Source: Methanocellales archaeon (GTDB lineage: Archaea; Halobacteriota; UBA148). From it: a DNA stretch of 55,895 bases. The notes under the pieces are model-generated. The model worked only from the letters and a program-made list of their open reading frames with translations. It was not told the origin of the DNA and did no database searches. This document shows, piece by piece, positions 21,663 to 30,100 of the stretch (positions are counted from its first letter, which is position 1; every line of letters begins with the position of its first letter). A program made the translations under genes and the position numbers. The DNA lies in NCBI GenBank assembly GCA_030019435.1, contig JASEEV010000004.1, positions 1 to 55,895 on the forward strand, given 5' to 3'.

Positions 21663-22940
21663 CTACTCTTCTTTTTTGGAAATCTCCTTTTCGACGATGG
21701 GCTCTAGCATGAAGTACTTCTCAACATAAGCCCTTAGCTCCTCATCTGATATACACGAAACCCTGGTTTCCTCATCGTATAATTTTTGAATGTCCCTTTG
21801 GATGCTTTTTACCCTAGGATCGTTTTTATCTATGGATAACTCCAGGTGCATTAATTCTCTCAATGTCTCCTCTACCTTGTAGCGTATTACTTCTGTTCCA
21901 GAGGAGTCCCCTATCATCAGCTCCCTTTTCCCACCAACGAGCTCTGGGGGAAATGGCTCATACGTAAACGGGTTTTTGATGATTCCTGCAGCATGAATTC
22001 CACTTTCGTGAGCAAAGACGTTTTTTCCGACGATGGCTTTGTTCCTTGGCACCCTGACCCCTATTTCCTCTTCCATGTACTCTGCAAATTTGACGAGACT
22101 CTTTGGATTGTATTTTTGGAAACCCTCAACCCTACACATCAAAAAAATCAATGTCTTCTCCATCTCAGTGTTGCCAGCCCTCTCCCCTATGCCAAGAAAG
22201 GTCAAGTTCGACCAGTTGGCGCCATACCAATACCCTGCTAAAGTGTTGGTCAATCCAAGACCGAAATCATCGTGAACATGGGTCTCTATGTTTTTGACGC
22301 CTACGTCTTTAAGCAATTTGATCATTTTTGGGATGCTATAGGGAAGATCCACTTCCGGGAACGGCAGCCCATAATTCAATGTATCACAAACTCGTATAAT
22401 CGCATCTGGTGCTCTCTCGACGATCTTCTTGACAAATGGGATGACAAATCCTTTGACATCTGCTCTTGTTACATCCTCAAGATGACACCTCACCCTAAGG
22501 CCGTGATCAATCGCATATTGTAAAGCGCTAAGGTACTTTTCCTCAGCCTCTTCCCTGCTCTTAAGACCCATCTTGTCGAATATATGTACATCGGAGACTG
22601 ACATCAATATACCAGTCTCCTCTATGCCATCCATGTCTATGGCTAGATCTATGTCCTTTGGGACTGCCCTTGCCCATGCAGTGACCTCTGGGACCTCATA
22701 GCCCCTATCCAGCATCTCTCTTACTGCACTTCTGTCACGCTCATTGTACAAGAATGCCTCGATCTTCTCGATCCCGATCTCATGCAAGTAATCATGTATA
22801 CGCAATTTATGGGCTTTTTTAAGCACGATACCAGGCATCTGCGCCCCATCTCTTATCGTGCTGTCAGAGATCTTGACCTCTTGCCCCAATGGCAGTTTTA
22901 TCTTCGGCATATCTTCATATGTTCGGTACATCGCTTCCAT
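21663..22940 (-). CDS. Re-citrate synthase-like / homocitrate synthase family enzyme
   Basis: A product of about 425 residues of the DRE-TIM metallolyase family: ISDSTIRDGAQMPGIVL, metal-binding ETHVHDDFGLGLTNTLAGY and GIGERAGNTEMEKTL. The segments HDYLHEIGIEKIEAFLYNERDRSAV, RGYEVPEVTAWARA, ETGILMSVSDVHIF and RCHLEDVTRADVKGFVIPFV match, from memory, the Re-citrate synthase group described in Clostridium kluyveri rather than AksA, LeuA or NifV. It would condense acetyl-CoA with oxaloacetate. TTG 22946 and ATG 22931 are other start options. Confidence 0.78.
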   Translation of the reverse strand: MEAMYRTYEDMPKIKLPLGQEVKISDSTIRDGAQMPGIVLKKAHKLRIHDYLHEIGIEKIEAFLYNERDRSAVREMLDRGYEVPEVTAWARAVPKDIDLAIDMDGIEETGILMSVSDVHIFDKMGLKSREEAEEKYLSALQYAIDHGLRVRCHLEDVTRADVKGFVIPFVKKIVERAPDAIIRVCDTLNYGLPFPEVDLPYSIPKMIKLLKDVGVKNIETHVHDDFGLGLTNTLAGYWYGANWSNLTFLGIGERAGNTEMEKTLIFLMCRVEGFQKYNPKSLVKFAEYMEEEIGVRVPRNKAIVGKNVFAHESGIHAAGIIKNPFTYEPFPPELVGGKRELMIGDSSGTEVIRYKVEETLRELMHLELSIDKNDPRVKSIQRDIQKLYDEETRVSCISDEELRAYVEKYFMLEPIVEKEISKKEE

Positions 22941-22993
22941 AATCAATTGGAATGCACATAAAGTTAACTAAGGGTAATCCAATATGGGGCATC

Positions 22994-23533
22994 ATGAGAA
23001 AAATAGTGGTCCTCCGCTTAGGGCACAGAATAGAGCGAGATCAAAGGATGACCACACATGTTGCCCTAACTGCAAGAGCTCTTGGTGCTGAGGGAATGTT
23101 GCTCGCTTCTCGTGACAAATCAATAGAACAGAGCATAAGCGATGTAACCAAGCGATGGGGTGGGGCATTCTATGTTCGAAGTGGTGTAAAATGGAGAAGC
23201 GAGATCAAAAAATGGAAAGAAAGCGGTGGAAAAGTTTGTCATTTGACCATGTACGGTGTTGGCTTAGAGGAGATCGATGCTCTTCGTGATACAGAAAATC
23301 TCATGGTCATCGTTGGAGCGGAGAAAGTTCCAGCTGAGGTTTTTGCTCTGGCAGATTGGAATATCGCGATAACCAATCAACCACATTCTGAGGTGGCTGC
23401 GCTTGCCATTTTCATGGATCGCTTGCAAAAAGGGGAAGAACTCCGAAAGGAGTTTAGAGGCGGAGAGCTCCAAATCATAGCAATGAGGGCGGGCAAAAAG
23501 GTCAAGAGAATCAAAAATTTAAAGTCCTTCTAA
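22994..23533 (+). CDS. tRNA (cytidine-56-2'-O)-methyltransferase aTrm56
   Basis: 179 residues from ATG 22994 (MRKIVVLRLGHRIERDQRMTTHVALTARALGAEGML), the SPOUT family that 2'-O-methylates C56 in archaeal tRNA. VCHLTMYG, VIVGAEKVPAEVFALADWNIAITNQPHSEVAALAIF are family motifs (knot region). The longer frame from 22952 overlaps the divergent gene's promoter. It is followed 9 bases later by the TFE gene. Confidence 0.93.
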   Translation: MRKIVVLRLGHRIERDQRMTTHVALTARALGAEGMLLASRDKSIEQSISDVTKRWGGAFYVRSGVKWRSEIKKWKESGGKVCHLTMYGVGLEEIDALRDTENLMVIVGAEKVPAEVFALADWNIAITNQPHSEVAALAIFMDRLQKGEELRKEFRGGELQIIAMRAGKKVKRIKNLKSF

Positions 23534-23542
23534 AGCCAAGAG

Positions 23543-24046
23543 ATGATGATATATTTGCCGATGTTAAAAAATGTCGTTGGAGAGTATCTGACCAAACTGG
23601 TCGGGGAAGAAGGCGTTAAGGTGATCAAAAAGCTTCCCAAAGGCGAGGTAACCGATGAGAAGATCGCAGAGATGACAGGGGTGGACCTACAGACCGTTCG
23701 GCGAACGTTGTATATCTTGTATGAAAATCGCTTGGCCGTATATAGAAGAGAGAGGAACAAGGAGAGTGGATGGCTCACCTATTTATGGAAAGTCGATTTG
23801 CACGACATCGATCTGGTTCTAGAAGCGGAAATGCGAAAATTGTTAGATCGGCTTCAGAAGCGCTTGGAATTTGAGAGGGAGAACGTTTTCTATGTTTGTG
23901 AGGAAGGGCATCGGGTTTTGTTTGATGTAGCGGTTGGGGCAAATTTTATGTGCTCAACTTGTGGAAAAGTTCTTGGACATCAAGACAATGCTGAGCTCAT
24001 AAATGCTCTTGGGAAGAGGATCGATGAAATACAGGCTGTTTTATAA
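23543..24046 (+). CDS. tfe: transcription factor E (TFE alpha)
   Basis: A 167-residue archaeal basal factor that stabilises the open complex with RNA polymerase. Residues 5-95 form the winged helix (VTDEKIAEMTGVDLQTVRRTLYILYENRLAVYRRERN), then comes a coiled linker, and residues 128-152 the zinc ribbon. The ribbon reads FYVCEEGHRV...FMCSTCGKVL: the second ligand of the first pair is changed, C-x3-H instead of C-x2/3-C, so zinc binding may use the histidine. It may share an operon with aTrm56. Confidence 0.93.
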   Translation: MMIYLPMLKNVVGEYLTKLVGEEGVKVIKKLPKGEVTDEKIAEMTGVDLQTVRRTLYILYENRLAVYRRERNKESGWLTYLWKVDLHDIDLVLEAEMRKLLDRLQKRLEFERENVFYVCEEGHRVLFDVAVGANFMCSTCGKVLGHQDNAELINALGKRIDEIQAVL

Positions 24047-24047
24047 C

Positions 24048-24545
24048 ATGCAAAGCGCAATTGATCTGCTGAGAAAAGTAAACTGCCCCCAAAACCTCAT
24101 TGCCCATTGCATCGCCGTCGCTGAACTCGCAAGTGAGATGGCTGAACGTTGCGGTGCAGACAGAGAGCTCGTGCTCATCGGTGCTTTGCTCCATGATATT
24201 GGATATGCTAGGTCGCATGGCATCAAGCATGCGGTAGTTGGTGCGGAGATCGCAAGGGAGCTTGGCATGGAGGGGCGCATCGTGGATATCATCGAACGCC
24301 ATATTGGGGCGGGAATACCAAGCGATGAGGCCGAAGCACAGGGCTTGCCCAAAAAAGATTATATGCCAAAAACGCTTGAGGAAAAGATCGTTGCACATGC
24401 AGATAATCTGATTCGTCATACAACACGGATTACGATCGATGAAGCCATAGAAGACGTGCAGCACGAATTAGGGGCGAATCATCCCGCCATTGAGAGAATG
24501 AAGCGACTTCACGACGAGCTGGATGGACTATGCGGACTGAGGTGA
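24048..24545 (+). CDS. HD-domain phosphohydrolase (TIGR00295-type)
   Basis: About 165 residues starting MQSAIDLLRKVNCPQNLIAHCIAVAELASEMAER. The first histidine is HCIAVAE, then the HD pair in IGALLHDIGYA, VVGAEIARELG and IERHIGAGIP follow, and HADNLIRH supplies the last aspartate. All metal-binding positions of the HD family are present. The substrate is unknown. ATG 24048 follows the TFE stop by one base; ATG 24024 inside tfe is an alternative. Confidence 0.88.
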   Translation: MQSAIDLLRKVNCPQNLIAHCIAVAELASEMAERCGADRELVLIGALLHDIGYARSHGIKHAVVGAEIARELGMEGRIVDIIERHIGAGIPSDEAEAQGLPKKDYMPKTLEEKIVAHADNLIRHTTRITIDEAIEDVQHELGANHPAIERMKRLHDELDGLCGLR

Positions 24546-24682
24546 GCATTAGCTATTGGAAAGCCCAGAAACGCAAATATGAAAGGAGTTATTCCAAGGG
24601 GGGAAGGGGATGCTTGAAAATCATGGATCGGTTAATCTAATATGCTGTATGGTATTAAACTGTTGGACTAACATTATGACAA

Positions 24683-24727
24683 AGTTTATGTAGTTAGATA
24701 TACAACATCAAAATGACCTTGGAGGTG
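24683..24727 (+). promoter_or_regulatory. promoter and ribosome-binding site of the small membrane protein pair
   Basis: A TTTATGTAG box (about 24683-24693) lies some 45 bases before the first start codon, and GGAGGTG (24721-24727) lies 5 bases before GTG 24733. The strong ribosome-binding site and proper spacing support translation of the very short gene. Confidence 0.45.
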
Positions 24728-24732
24728 CAGGA

Positions 24733-24828
24733 GTGGCAGGCGTGAACACAAAGGACATACTATTTTGGCTTCTCATCGTGTTTATTGTGATCTTGATGTT
24801 GCTTTTACTATACACAGGAGGGATTTAA
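24733..24828 (+). CDS. 31-residue membrane peptide, first of a tandem pair
   Basis: Reads MAGVNTKDILFWLLIVFIVI, continuing LMLLLLYTGGI, then stop. It is almost entirely one hydrophobic span with Asp near its start. A strong GGAGGTG precedes the GTG start. The stop overlaps the ATG of the next gene (TAATG). The N-terminal pattern K-D/E-x-I-L-F-W-L is shared with that gene, so they look like tandem duplicates. Its role is unknown; it could be a small membrane regulator or subunit. Confidence 0.6.
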   Translation: MAGVNTKDILFWLLIVFIVILMLLLLYTGGI

Positions 24829-25028
24829 TGAAAATCGAGGAGATATTGTTCTGGCTTTTCATTCTTTTTGTCTTAGTCCTTCTGGTTTGGAAATTGACTG
24901 GCTCCCCAAACAACAGTACCATGATAGCAGCATTGGTAGGAGCGTTAGTCCTCCTCTGGAGAGATTTTTCCAACTTTAAAGCAGAAGTCAAGGAATTCAT
25001 GGGTGAGATGAGAGAGAAGCTAAAGTAA
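24828..25028 (+). CDS. 66-residue membrane protein, second of a tandem pair
   Basis: From ATG 24828: MKIEEILFWLFILFVLVLLVWKL, a short loop SPNNSTM, a second hydrophobic span IAALVGALVLLW and a charged amphipathic tail (FSNFKAEVKEFMGEMREKL). AGGAGGG precedes the ATG. The longer frame from 24765 overlaps the peptide gene and is unlikely. The first span is homologous in pattern to the preceding peptide. Function is unknown. Confidence 0.7.
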   Translation: MKIEEILFWLFILFVLVLLVWKLTGSPNNSTMIAALVGALVLLWRDFSNFKAEVKEFMGEMREKLK

Positions 25029-25108
25029 TCTACTCTTCTCCCTCTCCCAAGCTCACAGTCCACTTACCAATCTTCTCATCAATTGTTTAGCATTTCATAA
25101 AAGGAGCC

Positions 25109-25510
25109 TCACCCATATTCACGCATCTGAACCCATATCTCGCCCGATTCGATTTTGCGCTTGAGCCACCTCCTCAATCGCTCTTTTGTCCAACTCCTGG
25201 TGAGGGGAATGAGCAAAATAAATCCCAGTGCATCTGTCAGTACTCCAGGCGTGACGAGCAGGATTCCGCCTGCTAGTATGAGCACCCCATCAAACACCCT
25301 ATCAGTGGGAAGGATGCCATTCATCAAATCCATTTGCATCTTTCTGAGAACGGACAAGCCTTGCGATTTAGCTAGGAACGCACCTATGATCCCAGTAATC
25401 ATAACGAGCCCAATTACGTTCCAAGTCCCGATTCTCTGACCCATTTCGATCAGTAGAAATAGTTCCATGATCGGCGTCAGAACAAAGATCAGTATCAGTT
25501 TGCCCAACAT
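25109..25510 (-). CDS. FxsA family membrane protein
   Basis: A 133-residue inner-membrane protein with about three to four hydrophobic spans: LGKLILIFVLTPIMELFLLIEMGQRIG (FxsA opening with E and G), VIGLVMITGIIGAFLAKSQGLSVLRKM, then DGVLILAGGILLVTPGVLTDALGFILLIP, the typical FxsA core. The family function is poorly known; E. coli FxsA affects phage F exclusion. It starts 9 bases after the YdjM-like gene. Confidence 0.88.
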   Translation of the reverse strand: MLGKLILIFVLTPIMELFLLIEMGQRIGTWNVIGLVMITGIIGAFLAKSQGLSVLRKMQMDLMNGILPTDRVFDGVLILAGGILLVTPGVLTDALGFILLIPLTRSWTKERLRRWLKRKIESGEIWVQMREYG

Positions 25511-25519
25511 TTCACCATC

Positions 25520-26077
25520 TCACAGTTTGGAGAATGCTGGCTTGGGTCTTTCGAGCTTGTTGTACAACTTGTAGATCAACACAGACATGCCCAACACGAA
25601 AATTCCGAACTCGATGCTGTTGCTAAACTGAACGTATTCTTTAAGTGGTAATAAATAATCTACGGTAGCTGGTACGATTTCGTGAATCATGGTAGCCGTT
25701 GTTTTCGTTACCTCTGCCCCTGTTATTGGATCTATCGTCGTCGTTTTCACGATCTCCAGCCCGATCTCGGCATCGATCATGAAATTTCGTATAGAGAATG
25801 GATAGAACGGTATGATTCCCACATCGAAGATGTCCATGAAAAGATGGCTGCCTAGATATACGAGAGCAAGTGCGATCCTCTGCGATCTGTTCTTGAGATA
25901 TAATATTAGCAAGCATAGTGGAATGAATATATTGTGCAACGTTCCTCTGTGCACGAAAAAGTAATCTATGTCAGGCAGTACTGATACTGGAAGGAGCATC
26001 AAGATCGAGCGAATGTCATCATAGAAGATCAACAGTATGAGCATTGGAATTATCATGTGCATGCTTGCGTTCGCCAT
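25520..26077 (-). CDS. membrane-bound YdjM-like metal-dependent hydrolase
   Basis: A 185-residue protein with several membrane spans. The metal-binding pattern of the YdjM (PF04307) family is visible: LLPVSVLPDIDYFFVHRGTLHNIFI and YLGSHLFMDIFDVG (H and D pairs). Its actual substrate is unknown. It likely forms an operon with the downstream FxsA gene. Confidence 0.8.
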   Translation of the reverse strand: MANASMHMIIPMLILLIFYDDIRSILMLLPVSVLPDIDYFFVHRGTLHNIFIPLCLLILYLKNRSQRIALALVYLGSHLFMDIFDVGIIPFYPFSIRNFMIDAEIGLEIVKTTTIDPITGAEVTKTTATMIHEIVPATVDYLLPLKEYVQFSNSIEFGIFVLGMSVLIYKLYNKLERPKPAFSKL

Positions 26078-26105
26078 CCTCAGATCACCTCCTTTTATGA
26101 CGATT

Positions 26106-26609
26106 TCAATAAACTGTAACGCTTTTCACAGACGGTAGTGTCATCAGCGCGCTTATAAGGTCGCCTGGAGCCTTGACATCGGTTATGATCGTGAGCTTGG
26201 GATCTTCCGTGAAATAGGGATCGTCGGTTACAGCCTGTCTAATGCTGATCCCATGTTTTGCTATCAAGGATGCGACGTCGCCAAGTATGCCCTTCTTCTG
26301 GGCATCTTTCGGGACGATGATCATGACACCAAGACCAAGCAGCGGTGCAACGTCCTTCAAAAAAGTTATCGAATGGATGTTCTGAAAGACCTTTCTGAGC
26401 GCTTCATCCCCTAGGATGACCTTAGTGGTCGCATTGATCACTCTTCTGTCTACGCCAACCTCCTTTGCGATCTGCGTGTGCGGTATCTCTATGGTGCCAG
26501 AGACCACCTTCCCTTCTGAATTGATCTGAAAACCCCTTTCCAGAAGAAAGCGAATTACCTTTTCCTGCGCTGGGAAATTGCTGAATTTTTTTATGATTTC
26601 TATCCACAT
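26106..26609 (-). CDS. ACT-domain regulator of amino-acid metabolism (COG2150-like)
   Basis: About 167 residues. The N-terminal half is an HTH domain (EIPHTQIAKEVGVDRRVINATTKVILGDEALRKVF). The C-terminal half is an ACT domain (LGLGVMIIVPKDAQKKGILGDVASLIAKHGISIRQAVTDD...LTIITDVKAPGDLISALMTLPSVKSVTVY). Such proteins likely sense an amino acid and regulate transcription. ATG 26609 (MWIEIIKKFSNFPAQEKVI) is preferred; 26642 is an alternative. It is divergent from the CcmE-like gene. Confidence 0.85.
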   Translation of the reverse strand: MWIEIIKKFSNFPAQEKVIRFLLERGFQINSEGKVVSGTIEIPHTQIAKEVGVDRRVINATTKVILGDEALRKVFQNIHSITFLKDVAPLLGLGVMIIVPKDAQKKGILGDVASLIAKHGISIRQAVTDDPYFTEDPKLTIITDVKAPGDLISALMTLPSVKSVTVY

Positions 26610-26689
26610 ACTAACATATATGCATTGTAGTAACTCATACAAAGAGTTTGTGCGATAGATTAATAGATCAAGCTGGTGAAGGTGGAGCG

Positions 26690-27061
26690 ATGAGAAGAAA
26701 CATTATGATAGGGGGCATTCTGGTGATAATATTTTGCTTGATGTTATATAGCACGATCAGTTTCATCACTCCGTATAAAAGTGTGAGCGAAGTCGTGCAA
26801 AGTCCAGATCAATATATGAATAGGAGCGTGCAGGTCATCGGAAATATCATGAGTGAAACGTTTGTTTCAAGCAACGCAGGATATGAGTTTATGCTGACAG
26901 ATGGAAATGCATCCATGGATGTTATATATCATGGAAGATTGCCTGGTGCATTTGACGTGAACGCTGAGGTTGTAGTGATCGGACGCTTGACAGAATCTGG
27001 CGTGTTCAACGCAACCAAGCTCATCGCTCCATGTCCATCAAGGCTCATTTCCTTTAGATAG
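26690..27061 (+). CDS. ccmE: CcmE-like heme chaperone
   Basis: 123 residues from ATG 26690, preceded by GGTGGAG. There is one N-terminal membrane span (IMIGGILVIIFCLMLYSTISF), then an OB fold (YMNRSVQVIGNIM...YEFMLTDGNASMDVIYHGRLPGAFDVNAEVVVIGRLTESGVFNATKLIAPC). CcmE carries heme covalently to CcmF. Classic forms use H-x3-Y; archaeal and Desulfovibrio forms use C-x3-Y. Here the cysteine is present (APCPSR) but the tyrosine position is leucine and the protein ends 5 residues later. It lies directly before the giant cytochrome. Confidence 0.85.
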   Translation: MRRNIMIGGILVIIFCLMLYSTISFITPYKSVSEVVQSPDQYMNRSVQVIGNIMSETFVSSNAGYEFMLTDGNASMDVIYHGRLPGAFDVNAEVVVIGRLTESGVFNATKLIAPCPSRLISFR

Positions 27062-27065
27062 TATG

Positions 27066-27092
27066 TCACATAATGTGATTAAGTATTTATAA
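27066..27092 (+). promoter_or_regulatory. inverted repeat and TATA box of the giant cytochrome gene
   Basis: TCACAT (27066-27071), one base, ATGTGA (27073-27078) form a perfect inverted repeat. TATTTATAAG (27084-27093) follows and lies about 30 bases before the ATG at 27120. The palindrome sits where a regulator would touch the B-recognition/TATA region. Confidence 0.5.
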
Positions 27093-27119
27093 GCCCTTTG
27101 ACATAGGTAAAAACAACAC

Positions 27120-30100
27120 ATGCCTGACGCAAAAGTTCTGGAGGGAACTCACAAGATTGGCATTATAGCGTTAGCGATAGCACTAGTGTTCATCATCTCA
27201 ACAGGAGTTGTGGAAGGACAATATGGAGATCCCCAGCTCATCGTATCGACGAACAGGTATGCTGTGCTCTACCGGGACGAGAATAGTAGTAGGAATACTC
27301 CTCCTCCAAACAGCGCAGCTGATGAATCCCAAACGATACGAATATATGCGCTTAAACTTGATAATCTCGGCAAACCAGAGTCAGGAGTGGACATCAATTT
27401 CACGATTAAAAGCCCAGCTGGCGGTTCATGGAGTCAAATTGCCACCACGGGCGCTAATGGTGTCGCATCTGTTTCTTTTCAATTGTTCGGTAATATAACA
27501 GCTTGGGCTGACCCAGATGAGGGCGCTTGGACCGTCAGAGCAGAACAGGTATCAGACACCTCGATTTATGATACGACGATGTTTATCTATGCGATGATGG
27601 ATTGCCATAACTCCCCGATAAAAGCTTCTGGATCTTGTAGTTGGGGTACGAAAACTGCGTTATCCCCTTATACTTATGGTATTACACATGACCAATTGCG
27701 GCATGCTGATGCCACGGGAGCGGGCGACCTCGATAGCTTTTGTACCGACTGTCATCGGTACTATGGGCGCCCCACTGGAGCTGCATCAAATAATGATTAT
27801 GTGTATCCATATGGCTATCACGACCAAAAGGCGACATGCAAAGATTGTCATGGCACTGGCACTTCTATCGTGATGAAATCATGTTACGAGTGTCATCCAA
27901 CAAATAACACCCACCCATCCTCTGTCAACACTCTGAGCGGCTCAGGCACGAGATATTCTGACACCTATCCGACAGCATCTGGAAATCCATCGGAGAACCA
28001 CACATACTGCATACTATGTCATGGACCGATGCACAACATCACAACCCCATACCCTACTGGTAGAGGCAACAACTTTACAGAGGATGATCACTGCGCTCCA
28101 TGCCATGATGGGTATAGCAAGCACAATGCAACAGTGAATTGCACCACATGTCACAGCCAAGATATTCATGTGATAAAATATCTGCAGGGTGATGGCACGA
28201 CGTATCGGAACGCAACCATTCCAAATGCGAAGGCAACTGCTGTCAATTGCACAACATGCCACCAGAGCAATAATGCAGATGCTACGCTAAGTCCGTTGGT
28301 TGTACCCAAGGTTCCGACTTCTACGAACTTTGACTTCAATCACAGCGAGGATGACAGTGCTGGTCAGAAGTGGGGAAGCTATTGGGATAACACTAGCACT
28401 ACCGATCTACCTGCATGTTTGTATTGTCACGAGAATACGACGCATAATGCAACTGCCCTGGGAAAAGTGACGAACGTCCAGGGCACCAATGTCGTTAATC
28501 AGTCCATCGACGCTGGTGATTGGTGTGCGAACTGTCACTATGCTGGTGCGACCAATTATAGTGGGACCAGCTATTCCCCTGTTCCCCCTGAGATCACGAA
28601 TATATCGCTTACTTCTACCGATGGCACCAAGTTTGTCGATCATACAGATTTTGGTAAGACCGATGTTGATTGTGGTGATGTGCGTTGTCATGGTGAGCTG
28701 CTCGTGGGAGGCAACATGACGGAGTTCATACATAACGTTGCAGAAGGCATGTTCGGTCCAGACTGTATCTCCTGTCATGACGTTGGAAAGCCAGCTCAAA
28801 AGGTGAACGTTTCTGCCATGAATCAATCTGGTATATCCATTCATGCTGATTTGAACAGTGCTGCAAATGCAACGGTCAATCCCAACAACAAGATGTGCTG
28901 GGGATGCCACCAGAGCGATGGACAACAGCCTCCAGCAAAACAGCATCCTGACAAAGTGAATAATCCATATACATGTTGGGAATGTCATAATGATACTAGC
29001 AAGCCATATGCCAATGTGAGCAATGCGTTGAACGTCACCGAGCACTTCAGGTCAGGAGAAGAGATTCGTGCAGCTACTAGTGCTGCTGACGACGATGCTT
29101 CATGCATAGCATGTCATAACAAGACGGAGATGAAGTTGGATTACATGAGCGATCCAGGTGGTCCCAAGAGCAATTATGCTGCGATATCTCACTATGGCAA
29201 GAAGAGGGCTGATCTGGTTGTTGTAGGTGGCACCAACTGTACATATTGTCACCAGAACGCTAGCACGGCATTCCCATTCGTTGATCCTAATAACAAGTCG
29301 ATCTATGAGCATACGCTGAATGCAACAAACATCACTGGACGCTCCTGCGTTAACTCGAGCTGTCATAATGTAGGAAGGATTCACAACTATACGCTGACCA
29401 AGCCCTCCACGAGTGCATGGACATCCAGCAAGCAAGATTATTGTGCTCCATGTCACAGACCAAATGATCTAAATGCGACTAAATATGTATATGCTCATAA
29501 TACCTCTGAAACGGTTACTGATGATGACTGTGGCTATTGTCACAATGTGAGCTCACAGGGGATGGTTGGGTTCATTGTAAAGGCTCATACGAGCATGCTC
29601 GCCAATAGATCTACCGTGAGCACATGCGTTGGCTGTCACAACGGCACCACTACCTATGTTAAAATATCACGATTGATCCTAACCCATTTCCCAGGTGCAC
29701 CTTCTGGGAGGGCAAACACCTCCATAGACAACTATGGATGTAGAGATTGTCATAACATGACCGCTTTGGATAACATGCACGCCGCTAATTTGACCACCAC
29801 ACACTGGGGCTGCAATGACTGTCATAACTCATCCGGCTCTGGCAAACTGGCTACTCAAACGCCGTATATTGACGTGCTCAGACATGACAACACCACGCTG
29901 AACGGCACCAATGTCAACTGTGCATTGTGCCATAACAACACCAATGCACCGCAACCATTCCACTTCACATCTTATCCGAGAGGTAGCATAGATGCTCCAG
30001 GATGGACTGGATGGGTGAATGGGACCCAAGTTAATTGTACCAGTTGTCATGTGGATCATGCATTTGAGACTCCGTTCTATGCACAGCCAACAACTTGGCA

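Noticed and set aside
21663-22940. Reading the DRE-TIM enzyme as homocitrate synthase AksA
   Set aside because: The HDYLHE, PEVTAWARA, SVSDVHIF and RCHLED segments fit Re-citrate synthase better, though only a phylogeny can settle it.
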